DNA of 64,000 nt from Temperatibacter sp965603205. GTDB taxonomy: Bacteria > Pseudomonadota > Alphaproteobacteria > Sphingomonadales > Kordiimonadaceae. Made by a program: the position numbers and the translations under genes. Positions 7,909 to 16,265 of this stretch are shown in pieces. The notes under the pieces are model-generated. The model did not search any database. It saw nothing but the letters and a program-made list of their open reading frames with translations, and had not been told where the DNA came from. The stretch spans positions 1 to 64,000 of the forward strand of contig CBFDCC010000003.1 in NCBI GenBank assembly GCA_965603205.1. The letters run 5' to 3'. The first letter of the stretch is position 1; every line of letters begins with the position of its first letter.

Positions 7909-8820
7909 TTATAGTAATTCCTTGACCGTAAGATCATCTGATTTCTCTGTCGGAGGATCAATATGGATGAGGATATCTGTATCTGGGAATGTCTCGCCCA
8001 GTGTTGCTTCAACCTCATCAGCGATGAAATGCCCCTCAGACACCGTAATGGATCCTTTAACCTCTATATGCATTTGAATGAAGCGATCACGCCCAGAAGT
8101 GCGGGTCCGTAAATCATGCAAACCAATCACACCGGGACTGCCCATCACGACATTAAAAATATCTTCGCGCTCACCCTCGGGGAATTCACGGTCCATCAGC
8201 ATGTCAACGGCAGGCCGTGCAACATCATATGAGCCCTTTGCTATATAAAGCGCAATCATGAAACCAAACAGGCTATCTGCATAAATATAACCGACACTGC
8301 TAAGATAAGCTGAAACGATCACACAAGCGTTTAAAAGCAGATCACCCCGATAATGTAGGTGGTCGCCTGAAATTGCGATGGATTTTGTCTTTTTCACTAC
8401 ATATGACTGAAACAAGACCAACACGAGTGACAATAAAATAGCTAATATTGATACCTTCATAACTAGCTCAGACTGCTGAATCACAATAGGATTTGCTAGT
8501 CGTGCTATGCTCTCAAAGAGTAAAAATACTGCAGAGCCACCCATAATTGCGGCTTGGAACATACCAGCCAGCGCTTCGGCCTTACCATGACCAAAACGGT
8601 GATCATCATCAGCGGGTTGCAGAGCTGTTTTAATGGCTAACAACGTCACAACAGATGCCATTAGGTCTAGACCACTATCTGTAGCTGAGCCCAGCATAGC
8701 AACGGACTGAGACAGCCACCAAGCACCAGTCTTAGTCGCCAGTAATATAAGCGCAACCGAAACCGAAGCCCGCGCCGCCCATTTCATTAAATTACCTGAT
8801 GTCTCTCTATCTATGCTCAT
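7909..8820 (-). CDS. fieF: Cation diffusion facilitator, FieF-like
   Basis: 303 residues with the family layout: six membrane helices from about residue 15 to 210, then a cytoplasmic domain of about 90 residues. The first metal site is visible as Asp48 and Asp52 (SATDSGLD), and the second half-site as HYRGD in helix 5. The loop PADDDHRFGHGKAEALAG is highly characteristic. The C-terminal domain carries the dimer-interface His residues (GLHDLRTR, IQMHIEV). It exports divalent metals (Zn2+ or Fe2+) in exchange for protons. The last 48 bp of its reading frame also occur at 6022-6069. The amidase gene starts 15 bp beyond its stop on the same strand. Confidence 0.92.
   Translation of the reverse strand: MSIDRETSGNLMKWAARASVSVALILLATKTGAWWLSQSVAMLGSATDSGLDLMASVVTLLAIKTALQPADDDHRFGHGKAEALAGMFQAAIMGGSAVFLLFESIARLANPIVIQQSELVMKVSILAILLSLVLVLFQSYVVKKTKSIAISGDHLHYRGDLLLNACVIVSAYLSSVGYIYADSLFGFMIALYIAKGSYDVARPAVDMLMDREFPEGEREDIFNVVMGSPGVIGLHDLRTRTSGRDRFIQMHIEVKGSITVSEGHFIADEVEATLGETFPDTDILIHIDPPTEKSDDLTVKELL
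7918..7965 (-). repeat. Direct repeat unit inside the FieF-like gene 3' end
   Basis: This is the intact-gene partner of the copy at 6022-6069 (43/48 identical, same orientation). The two units flank a segment of about 1.85 kb holding the amidase gene, a strong terminator and a possible gene remnant. Confidence 0.85.
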
Positions 8821-8907
8821 GGTATATCTTTTACCCTAATCATCAAAAATGTCACGGGATTTTGCATAGATCTTAGAAAGACATAAAACAACAATTATAT
8901 ATAAGAG

Positions 8908-8927
8908 ATATTATATTATATTATATT
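8908..8927. repeat. Short tandem repeat (ATATT)4
   Basis: Four perfect copies of the pentamer ATATT lie about 65 bp upstream of the DUF900 hydrolase start, in the promoter region shared with the divergent transporter gene. A change in copy number would alter promoter spacing. Confidence 0.6.
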
Positions 8928-8992
8928 TTTATAGGTTGTAATAATTATCTTGCTGTAACAAGGTTCTCCTCTAACAACAAAAGGAGGATACC

Positions 8993-9970
8993 ATGCTATT
9001 TGTAACAAATCGGGTGCCAAGAGAAGATACAACGACACCTGCTGCTCTGCCACGAAAGATCAGTTTTGATCCTCAAAATACAGACACCACAAATAATATG
9101 TATTTTTGCGAGTGGCAAGCTCGGGGCAATTATAGCGAGATCGGCAGTGCTGTTTTCTTTGATGCTCTCAGAAAGTTGAGCAATCCAAAATCACAAATTC
9201 TCATTTATATACATGGCTTTAACAACACTGCTGAAAATGAAATATTTCCCCGAGCAGCAAAATTGAAAGAATTACTTGGAGATGACATTGAAGTTATCCC
9301 GACTATATGGCCCTGTGACGATGATGCAGTTACCGCATTAGTTGATGATTACTGGGATGATCAACGAGCTGCTAAAGCCAGCGGAGTTGCCTATGCTCGT
9401 CTTTTAGGGAAATTCGATAAATGGCAAAAAAAATCTTCTAATAAATGTTTGCGACGTATTAACATACTCTCTCACTCAATGGGTAATCTAGTGCTCGAAC
9501 ACGCATTGGATTCATGGACTAAAGGTGAAGGCTACGGTCAGATGAGTCAGATATGTCGTAATATTTTTATGGTTGCTGCTGATGTTAAAAACGGCACCTT
9601 ACAAAGAGGCAATCGTGGACAATATATTCCCGATGCTGCAAAGAACGTAGTTGTTTATTATGCAGGCGACGATCTAGCTATGTCAGCCAGTAAAGTATCT
9701 AATTTAAAAAATATATCACTCTCACGGCGTCTTGGCATGACTGGTCCTGAAAGGATGAAAAAAGTGCCTAAAAATGTCTATGAAGTTAATTGTGATAAAT
9801 TTAACAATAGCATGGACCGACCAGCGGGACACTCTTATTTTCTTGATAATGACAAAGTTCCATCAGACCCAAAATATAAGATTAGTCCTGTCATTGAGCA
9901 TATGAAACATGCGCTAAAGTTTGGTAATTTGAATCCTAATGAACGCAGTCATGTCCTTCCCAAGCCATAG
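8993..9970 (+). CDS. DUF900-type alpha/beta hydrolase
   Basis: A 325-residue protein whose start is fixed by a strong AAAGGAGG ribosome binding site 6 bases before the ATG. It opens with LFVTNR, as is common in DUF900 proteins, then an ILIYIHGFNNT strand with the oxyanion HGF motif, and the nucleophile elbow SHSMGN around residue 163. An acid (AGDD) and a late His (GHSYFLD) could complete the triad. No signal peptide is seen. The family is thought to hydrolyse esters or lipids but its substrate is unknown. It is monocistronic, divergent from the transporter and convergent with the atp cluster. Confidence 0.82.
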   Translation: MLFVTNRVPREDTTTPAALPRKISFDPQNTDTTNNMYFCEWQARGNYSEIGSAVFFDALRKLSNPKSQILIYIHGFNNTAENEIFPRAAKLKELLGDDIEVIPTIWPCDDDAVTALVDDYWDDQRAAKASGVAYARLLGKFDKWQKKSSNKCLRRINILSHSMGNLVLEHALDSWTKGEGYGQMSQICRNIFMVAADVKNGTLQRGNRGQYIPDAAKNVVVYYAGDDLAMSASKVSNLKNISLSRRLGMTGPERMKKVPKNVYEVNCDKFNNSMDRPAGHSYFLDNDKVPSDPKYKISPVIEHMKHALKFGNLNPNERSHVLPKP

Positions 9971-9980
9971 CCAAATAAAA

Positions 9981-10008
9981 AACGCCCCAAGGTTACCCTT
10001 AGAGCGTT
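9981..10008. terminator. Probable bidirectional terminator between hydrolase and atpF
   Basis: AACGC pairs with GCGTT and, inside it, AAGG pairs with CCTT. The minus side has an A-rich flank (AAATAAAA on the plus strand), giving a U-rich tail for the atp operon. The stem has an internal loop, so strength is uncertain. Confidence 0.45.
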
Positions 10009-10035
10009 CTTTAAATGTCTTTAATCAGAAACTGA

Positions 10036-10533
10036 TTAGTGCAACTTGCTTTCCACCTCAGCAATAGCGTCTTTAATCAGGCCTTTTGTGGCCTTCTTAT
10101 CGTCAGCTAATACTGTGCGTGCTGCATTGATTGCAACATCAACAGCCGCAGATTTAACAGCCTTAACAGCGTTAACCTCAGCTTGAGCAATTTTCTCGCC
10201 TGCCACACGGGTACGGCGCTTGATCATTACGTCAACATCAGCAACTGCTGCTTCGGTAATGATTTTAGCGTCTTCGCGTGCTTGGGCAACAATCGCCTTT
10301 GCGTCATCTTCTGCGTCACGTTGCTTGCGCTGATATTCAGCTAGCAACTTTTCTGCTTCGTCACGGAGTGCCGATGCTTCATTGATTTGCTTTGCAATTG
10401 CATCAGAGCGACCATCAAGCATGCCAGCTATCTTTTTGTGCCCCTTGCCTACGATAATACCGCCAACAAAAGTTACAAAGGATGCTCCTACCCAAAAAGT
10501 AGGATCTAAGTAAAAAGGCTCACCAGTAGCCAT
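10036..10533 (-). CDS. atpF: F0 ATP synthase subunit b
   Basis: 165 residues: an N-terminal membrane helix (about 10-28, FWVGASFVTFVGGIIVG) followed by a long charged Ala/Lys/Glu-rich helix, the peripheral stalk that holds F1 against F0. This is the second b-type gene of the cluster; with the preceding b' subunit it would form the heterodimeric stalk typical of alphaproteobacteria and phototrophs. It starts 2 bp after the b' stop, so the two are translationally coupled, and it is the last gene of the F0 operon. Confidence 0.93.
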   Translation of the reverse strand: MATGEPFYLDPTFWVGASFVTFVGGIIVGKGHKKIAGMLDGRSDAIAKQINEASALRDEAEKLLAEYQRKQRDAEDDAKAIVAQAREDAKIITEAAVADVDVMIKRRTRVAGEKIAQAEVNAVKAVKSAAVDVAINAARTVLADDKKATKGLIKDAIAEVESKLH

Positions 10534-10535
10534 AA

Positions 10536-11093
10536 TTAAGCTCCCTTCGCTTCTGTTACAGCTGCTTGCACAGCCTTAGTTACCTTAGCTTTATCAGCGT
10601 CACCGCCGCTAAGCTTTGCAACCAAATCAGACGTTACTTCGATAGCCACTTTATCAAGGCTTGCAAGAGCATCATCAGTCGCTTTTTGAATATTTGCAGT
10701 TGCTGTATCAGCTTCTGCATTCAATTTTGCGTCTAACTCAGCTTGAGCCTTGGCAAAAGCAACTTTAGCTTTCTCCTTAGCTTCAATAGCAGCTTTTTGA
10801 GCACCCGTACGCGCTTGCGCCACTGATGCTTCATAGGCAGCCTTAATTTCCTCAGCTTCTGCGCGTTGGCGCTCAGCAGTATCCAAATCACCTGCAATAC
10901 GTTCCTCACGATTCTCAAGGACTGTATTAATCTTTGGCAAAACTGCGCGTGATACAATCACGAACAGGAATACAAAGCTAAGCAATAACCATACGAGCTG
11001 CGATTCAAACGTTGTTGGATCAAGCTGTGGTAATTCAGTACCCTGATTTGCTGGCACTTCGGTTTGAGCTACTTGTGTTTGAGCCGTTGTCAT
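10536..11093 (-). CDS. atpF': F0 ATP synthase subunit b'
   Basis: About 185 residues when started at the ATG at 11093, which has a GAGGC ribosome binding site; an in-frame ATG at 11105 has none. A hydrophilic start leads into a membrane helix (SQLVWLLLSFVFLFVIVS) and then a long amphipathic helix with a heptad-like charge pattern (NREERIAGDLDTAERQRAEA), the standard b' stalk sequence. It pairs with subunit b encoded 2 bp downstream. Position between atpE and atpF matches the I-a-c-b'-b order of alphaproteobacteria. Confidence 0.93.
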   Translation of the reverse strand: MTTAQTQVAQTEVPANQGTELPQLDPTTFESQLVWLLLSFVFLFVIVSRAVLPKINTVLENREERIAGDLDTAERQRAEAEEIKAAYEASVAQARTGAQKAAIEAKEKAKVAFAKAQAELDAKLNAEADTATANIQKATDDALASLDKVAIEVTSDLVAKLSGGDADKAKVTKAVQAAVTEAKGA

Positions 11094-11208
11094 GATTTGC
11101 CTCATTTATTACGTTTACTGATATCAACTAAAGCTACTCACTTAGGCTAGTATCAGTAATTAATGTATCAACCCAGCACATAGGCCAGATTAAACTTCAC
11201 CAAAAATA

Positions 11209-11475
11209 TTATGGTAAAAGTAGGAACGCAATAAGTAGAGCAAATAGAGCAACAGCTTCTGTTAGTGCGAAACCAAGCATAAGGTTACCAAATACTTTTG
11301 GAGCTGCTGAAGGGTTGCGAAGTGCACCGTTTAAGAAGCTACCGAAAATATTTCCAAGACCAATACCAACACCAGCTAGTGCTAGAGTTGCGATACCAGC
11401 GCCAATTGCTTTTGCTGAATCAACGTCAGCTTTTGCTGCAAGTATTGCAATTTCTTTTGCTGTTTCAATATCCAT
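11209..11475 (-). CDS. atpE: F0 ATP synthase subunit c with extended N-terminus
   Basis: The rotor-ring subunit: two membrane hairpin helices joined by the RNPSAAP polar loop (about 53-59), with the ion-binding Glu73 in GFALTEAVALFALL. The TEA context without the Na+-site Gln and Ser argues for proton coupling. At 88 residues it is about 13 longer than usual alphaproteobacterial c subunits because of a hydrophilic leader (DIETAKEIAILAAKADVDS). The ATG has an AAAAGGAATT ribosome binding site and no later ATG precedes the first helix, so the extension is probably real. Confidence 0.93.
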   Translation of the reverse strand: MDIETAKEIAILAAKADVDSAKAIGAGIATLALAGVGIGLGNIFGSFLNGALRNPSAAPKVFGNLMLGFALTEAVALFALLIAFLLLP

Positions 11476-11536
11476 GTCGAATTCCTTTTATTTAGGTTAG
11501 TTGAGTTAAAGTGATTATATGTTGTTTAACTTACAT

Positions 11537-12286
11537 CTAGTGAGAAGGATGCAGAGCATCATTCAAATAAATACATGTAAGAATAGCGAATACATATGCC
11601 TGCAAGAAGGCAACTAAGACTTCTAGGCCAGACATTGCAATATTGAGGCTAAATGGCAAGATAGCGCCAAGATAACCTACAAACCCTAGACTTCCCAGAC
11701 TAATAACAAAGCCTGCGAAAATTTTCATCATCATATGTCCTGCGAACATATTGGCGAACAAACGAACCGATAAACTAACGGGGCGCGTTAGGTAACTGAT
11801 CACTTCGATAACGAACAGTACCGGCATGAGCAACATAGGCGCACCACTAGGTAAAAACAGTTTTAGAAAGCCAAATCCATGTTTATAGAAGCCAAGCAGC
11901 GTCACACCTATAAAAACAACAGCCGCCAGAGCGAATGTTACAATGATATGAGATGTAACTGTAAAGCTATAAGGGATCATACCAAGCAGATTACAGCCCA
12001 GCACAAACATGAATAGAGTAAAGATGAAAGGGAAATATTGTTTGCCTTCGCTACCAACATTTTCGCGGACCATATTAGCAATAAATTCATGCATGATTTC
12101 TACAGCGCCTTGCCAGCGGCCTGGTACTAAGCTTTTGCTTTTTGTACCACCAACTAGGAAGAAGCTAAGAACACAAACAACAATCACCATCCATAGCGAA
12201 CTATTGGTGAATGTAGCGTCAATACCAGCAACTGAAATTTCAGAAATGGGTTTGATTATGAATTGTTCTAATGGACTATGTGCCAC
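11537..12286 (-). CDS. atpB: F0 ATP synthase subunit a
   Basis: 249 residues, five to six membrane helices. The stator half-channel signature RPVSLSVRLFANMFAGH near 170-185 contains the essential Arg (SVRLFANM) that faces the c-ring Glu. The C-terminal helix with LVAFLQAYVFAILTCIYLND is also canonical. It forms the proton path of F0. It lies between atpI and atpE on the minus strand, with 61 bp to atpE. Confidence 0.95.
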   Translation of the reverse strand: MAHSPLEQFIIKPISEISVAGIDATFTNSSLWMVIVVCVLSFFLVGGTKSKSLVPGRWQGAVEIMHEFIANMVRENVGSEGKQYFPFIFTLFMFVLGCNLLGMIPYSFTVTSHIIVTFALAAVVFIGVTLLGFYKHGFGFLKLFLPSGAPMLLMPVLFVIEVISYLTRPVSLSVRLFANMFAGHMMMKIFAGFVISLGSLGFVGYLGAILPFSLNIAMSGLEVLVAFLQAYVFAILTCIYLNDALHPSH

Positions 12287-12371
12287 TATTATGGCCTTTC
12301 ACTTAAACTCGGGCTTTCACTCTCACCTCCCACACGGTTCGGATTAGGTAGAGGTAAAAGGCCGAAAAATT

Positions 12372-12689
12372 TCAACTATCTTCAGCATCATCCTTATAAG
12401 CTTGGTCTTGCATCTTTTTAGCGCTGATCATGACGTTTTTAATGCCCGCGGCAAAGCCGAGAAACACCAGAACCACCATTGCAATCGGTTTAGTATCGAG
12501 CCAGTCATCGATTGCCGTCCCTAGGAATAACCCCACGGCGACACCAGTAACCAGTTCCATGCCCATTCGCCATGCCATACCAGTGTGTGAGGGGGATTGC
12601 TCCTTCTCGTCATCACTAGCACCACTATTATGCGGCGCACGGGCTTTCTTCAACCGATCTTCAAGTGATTTCAATTCAGGATCATCCAT
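12372..12689 (-). CDS. atpI: ATP synthase protein I (AtpI)
   Basis: 105 residues with a charged N-terminus and two membrane helices (about 45-62 and 68-86, with the LFLGTAIDDWLDTKP and FLGFAAGIKNV pattern of AtpI/AtpQ proteins). It assists assembly of the c-ring and may bind Mg2+. It is the first recognised gene of the F0 operon. The start has an excellent AAAGGAGG ribosome binding site, and a possible upstream small reading frame ends directly at its ATG. Confidence 0.88.
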   Translation of the reverse strand: MDDPELKSLEDRLKKARAPHNSGASDDEKEQSPSHTGMAWRMGMELVTGVAVGLFLGTAIDDWLDTKPIAMVVLVFLGFAAGIKNVMISAKKMQDQAYKDDAEDS

Positions 12690-12851
12690 TTAGTCAGAGC
12701 CTCCTTTTGTCACTTGGCCTACGCTAAAAACATGCAATTCTAAGCTTAATAGAATCACTGCCAAAGGCTCGCGCAACATAAAGTCAGAGCCGCCAGCTGT
12801 CAAGTGCTCTGTAAGCATAAATGCCAACAGGAATAACCCATTGACATTCAT
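12690..12851 (-). CDS. Possible small ORF abutting atpI
   Basis: An ATG-initiated frame of 53 codons beginning MNVNGLFLLAFMLTEH and ending GGSD has its TAA immediately before the atpI ATG. It contains two moderately hydrophobic stretches. The abutting stop and start would suit translational coupling, and the atpI ribosome binding site lies inside it. I see no strong ribosome binding site for the ORF itself and recognise no family, so it may be a leader peptide or chance. Confidence 0.3.
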   Translation of the reverse strand: MNVNGLFLLAFMLTEHLTAGGSDFMLREPLAVILLSLELHVFSVGQVTKGGSD

Positions 12852-12917
12852 GCTAAATTTAGGATTCAGCCCCGAAAATCATGTTAGTATTTAAAGATAT
12901 ATCGACTTCTATATTCT

Positions 12918-13673
12918 TTAACTATCACTATCCAGAACAGATGATTCATCGGCAGGCTTTGCGTTCAGTAGTTTTTTGCCACTAAACATAGCTGAGATAA
13001 TACCTTCTGAATGTTTTGCCTCATGAACGATAACAGCCGCGATGTGGATAAGCGTGAAAGCTAAGAGCGTATAAAATCCATAGACATGTGTTTGAATGTA
13101 AGGACTTCTAAAACCGCGCATCTCTTTATAGGCAGCAGGGTCCAGCATTGACTTATCACCCGGAATTAGCGTCATTGGGTCAACGCCGCTTGCTGCCACC
13201 CACTCAGCAATCATAGAACCAAATGGTGGATAATAGATATCAGTACCCGCGATCACCAACCCTGTTACCATCTGAGTGATGCAGACGATTAACAGTAACG
13301 TTATTATGAGCTTAGCCAGTGGATTGTGGCCAGCATAAGAAAGAGCATTTCCTGACTTTTCACCATCAACAAATGCCTTTAGCTCAGCACCGTAGCCCTT
13401 TCCATAGGGCAAAATACTTTTCCAGCGTGCACTAACACGACCAACAAAGGCCCAGACAATACGCCAAATAAGGTTGACCGCAAACACATACCCCGCGCTC
13501 ACATGAAGCACCTTAAGCAGTATCTTAGCATCTCCAGATAGGCCTAAGGTCTTGCCATTAAGAATAATAGTACCGAGTATCATCAATGTCAGTACACTTA
13601 GAAAATTCACCCAGTGAAAAATCCGTGTCGTCCTATCCCACACATTTACTATATATCTTTGTTCGTTTCCCAT
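12918..13673 (-). CDS. Cytochrome b561-like (b-type) membrane cytochrome
   Basis: 251 residues with four to five membrane helices and histidines in the positions of the cytochrome b561 / Ni-Fe-hydrogenase b-subunit fold: RIFHWVNF (His20) in helix 1, KVLHVSAGY in helix 2, THVYGFYT and LIHIAAVIVHE late in the protein. It would carry two b haems and shuttle electrons between quinol and a partner. It starts 12 bp after the P450 stop in the same operon, so it might feed electrons to that pathway, but membrane b cytochromes are not established P450 donors and this is a guess. Confidence 0.85.
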   Translation of the reverse strand: MGNEQRYIVNVWDRTTRIFHWVNFLSVLTLMILGTIILNGKTLGLSGDAKILLKVLHVSAGYVFAVNLIWRIVWAFVGRVSARWKSILPYGKGYGAELKAFVDGEKSGNALSYAGHNPLAKLIITLLLIVCITQMVTGLVIAGTDIYYPPFGSMIAEWVAASGVDPMTLIPGDKSMLDPAAYKEMRGFRSPYIQTHVYGFYTLLAFTLIHIAAVIVHEAKHSEGIISAMFSGKKLLNAKPADESSVLDSDS

Positions 13674-13685
13674 ATAACTATCCTT

Positions 13686-15065
13686 TTATCTTTTAGTTAC
13701 AGTAACTAGAACACCATTCTTAGTCCTCAGTGTCAACTGAGCATGAGTTTCTACCTTATGACCTTCGACCGTTTTCAGCTTATAACGACGGAAAACAGAC
13801 GCAATCATCAATGTAGATTCAATTGCTGCGAAATTAGCGCCGGGACAAATACGAGGACCTGCGGAAAAAGGTATATAGCCTAATTTATTTTCTGGGCAGC
13901 CGCCCTTTTCCATAAAACGATCAGGTATAAATAAATCGGCATTTTCCCACCAGCGGGTATTTCGGTGTATAAAATAAGCATTAATTGTACATTGCGATCC
14001 GGGTTTTAGCTCATGCGTTCTGATCTTAATATCCATCTCGGACTTACGAGGGAAATATGGTACTGGAGGATAAAGCCTTATGGCCTCTTTAAAACATGCA
14101 TCAGTAAACCTCAGATTCCTAATATCATTAAATTCAATCTCTCTGTCGCCAACCACATCTTGTATTTCTTTAACAAGCCTAGCCTCTTCTTCAGGGCTTT
14201 CTGCCAGTAAATATAATGCCCAACATGTTGCAGCTGCCGTTGTTTCGTGCCCTGCGAAAAAAAACAAAGCAATCTGATCTACAAGTTCAACAACAGGTAA
14301 ATCGTCGCCAAAATCCTTGGTATATTCGACCATAATCGCCGTCAGCATATCTTCTGGTCTATCCTCAACCTTCATGGCGAGACGTGTGTGGACAATATCA
14401 AATATGGTATTGCGAATATTAGCCGCCGCTTTCATAGCTTTTTTATTATGGCGGTTACCAAACCACGGCACCCATTTGGGCCAATTAATTAAAGTGCGAA
14501 TAGAGAAATATTTCTGCTCCGCTTGATAAATCTGAAAGTTATTATAGATGACGTTACCACGGTCTGTGTCTAGACTTTCTGAGAACATAACACGAAAAAT
14601 AACATCTGATGCTGCTTGCATCATTAAAACATCAACATCAATTGTCTCACCCGTATCCGCAACCCTTTCAAGGTCGCAGAGCATACGCTCAACCGCATTG
14701 CGCATCTCTGGAAAACCACGTTTCACATGCAAATGAGCAAAGGCTGGCGCAAGACGTCTACGTTGCGCTTCCCATTCTTCACCGTTAACAGAAAAAACAG
14801 AGCGCCCGAGAAGTGGTTCCAGTGCGCGAAACATTACATCGCTCTTCGGAAAATTTTTAGATTCGTCTATCAGTACTGTTTTAACACTATCAAGGCAATT
14901 AATAGCATAGACCACACCTAGGCCCATGTTGTTACGCCCCATAAGATAACTATATGCTTTTTCAGTATAATTTTCTAACATGTCTCTATTACTAGAAAAC
15001 ACACGTCCTAAAAAAGAAGCATTATGGCTACGGTGATTTGGTTTTGGTGGTTTAAAAGCTGTCAT
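13686..15065 (-). CDS. Cytochrome P450
   Basis: 459 residues with all P450 hallmarks: I-helix oxygen-activation motif AGHETT near 245, ExxR in FKEAIRLYPPVPYFPR near 310, and the haem loop FSAGPRICPG with the thiolate Cys near 407. There is no N-terminal anchor, so it is a soluble monooxygenase. RLYPP-type K-helix sequences are common in fatty-acid or alkane-oxidising branches, but substrate cannot be deduced. No ferredoxin or ferredoxin reductase gene is adjacent. The gene starts one base before the hydrolase stop region and is followed closely by a b-type cytochrome, so the three are one operon. Confidence 0.95.
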   Translation of the reverse strand: MTAFKPPKPNHRSHNASFLGRVFSSNRDMLENYTEKAYSYLMGRNNMGLGVVYAINCLDSVKTVLIDESKNFPKSDVMFRALEPLLGRSVFSVNGEEWEAQRRRLAPAFAHLHVKRGFPEMRNAVERMLCDLERVADTGETIDVDVLMMQAASDVIFRVMFSESLDTDRGNVIYNNFQIYQAEQKYFSIRTLINWPKWVPWFGNRHNKKAMKAAANIRNTIFDIVHTRLAMKVEDRPEDMLTAIMVEYTKDFGDDLPVVELVDQIALFFFAGHETTAAATCWALYLLAESPEEEARLVKEIQDVVGDREIEFNDIRNLRFTDACFKEAIRLYPPVPYFPRKSEMDIKIRTHELKPGSQCTINAYFIHRNTRWWENADLFIPDRFMEKGGCPENKLGYIPFSAGPRICPGANFAAIESTLMIASVFRRYKLKTVEGHKVETHAQLTLRTKNGVLVTVTKR

Positions 15066-15066
15066 A

Positions 15067-16251
15067 CTATCCTTTTAAATCCACATGCTCTCTTAATCCA
15101 TAGTTATTTTGCAAATATTGATTACTACAAATCATACGGAAATAACTATAATCACCAGGAATGTCGCCTTCACGGAGATATTGGAAATGCATATGCCAAA
15201 AATTACGCTTAAATTTTTTGTAATGTGCGGGCGAAAGCAACTCTTTAACCTTCAGTGATTTTTGCACAGGGCCGTAGACAGGATCCGCATTAGTAAAATC
15301 AACGGTTGGGTTACATCTAGGGAAATTCATGCCATCTTGTGGGCAAAAAGGTTCAAACCAATTCACCCGCTCATCACCGCCAACAATCGCCAGTGATTTA
15401 CGGTAAAATTCTGCAGATTTTTGGACGGCTATATAATGATGAATAGCACCTAGCGTAATAAGACCAATATTTTTAGGGGCGAGCGCCCTACCCTTAACCC
15501 GCTCTAATGCCTTAGCGAGCACATCAACGGCTACCAGTGTCCCATAACTGTGGCCGACGATAAGGATTTCATCACTATCATCATTTAATAACGCCTCAGC
15601 GATCGTATCAGCAAAGACATCAATTCTACCTTCAAGATCCTTAGCCCGCCCATTAGGCCAATCGGTGCGCATACGAATAAGGTGATAAGAAAGCTGAATA
15701 TGCAAACTATTCTCAAAGCGAGAGGCAATAGTGACACTTGTTAGGCCTGCAATGAGCATAACCGCATAGAGCGACCATCCCATCGCACCCAATAACCCTG
15801 CCGCAAACCAAGCTATTCCAGCCCCAAGTCCAAAGAAGAACAAGGTAGCTAAACTCATAAATATGATGCCATTACCAAAACCCCAGTAATGACGATAAAT
15901 CTTATAAAGATCACCCGACAAAATAATTCTGAGAAAAAGATACAACACATGAAAGAAAGCAAACGGAAACCAGATTTTCATCCGATCTTCGACAATGTCG
16001 TTCCATTTCATATAACGGTAAGTGGTCTCAACATCAGGACCCTCTAGCTCATGTGCTTTAAAAGTAACCTCAGGTGACCCATCATATTCACCAGTTTTCT
16101 CTACATGAACTTTACGCCCATATATCTTGCTATGATCACGCGCGCCCCGTTTTAAAAACGGCCAAAAATACCGAAACCCAAAATCATGGAGACCGCTGAT
16201 AAAATATACAGTTCGCTTGAATGGCTCTTTACTGCCAGATAAATCTTCCAC
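15067..16251 (-). CDS. Membrane-associated alpha/beta hydrolase
   Basis: 394 residues. The nucleophile elbow ILIVGHSYGTLVAVDVL is around residue 235, in a Rossmann-like hydrolase context, and two or three hydrophobic segments at about 95-112 and 130-175 indicate membrane attachment before the catalytic part. The family usually acts as lipase or esterase. The P450 gene begins 1 bp downstream and the outer-membrane porin gene lies 14 bp upstream on the same strand, pointing to an uptake-hydrolysis-oxidation module for a hydrophobic ester; that chain is inference. Confidence 0.75.
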   Translation of the reverse strand: MEDLSGSKEPFKRTVYFISGLHDFGFRYFWPFLKRGARDHSKIYGRKVHVEKTGEYDGSPEVTFKAHELEGPDVETTYRYMKWNDIVEDRMKIWFPFAFFHVLYLFLRIILSGDLYKIYRHYWGFGNGIIFMSLATLFFFGLGAGIAWFAAGLLGAMGWSLYAVMLIAGLTSVTIASRFENSLHIQLSYHLIRMRTDWPNGRAKDLEGRIDVFADTIAEALLNDDSDEILIVGHSYGTLVAVDVLAKALERVKGRALAPKNIGLITLGAIHHYIAVQKSAEFYRKSLAIVGGDERVNWFEPFCPQDGMNFPRCNPTVDFTNADPVYGPVQKSLKVKELLSPAHYKKFKRNFWHMHFQYLREGDIPGDYSYFRMICSNQYLQNNYGLREHVDLKG

Positions 16252-16265
16252 TCACTATACCTCAA

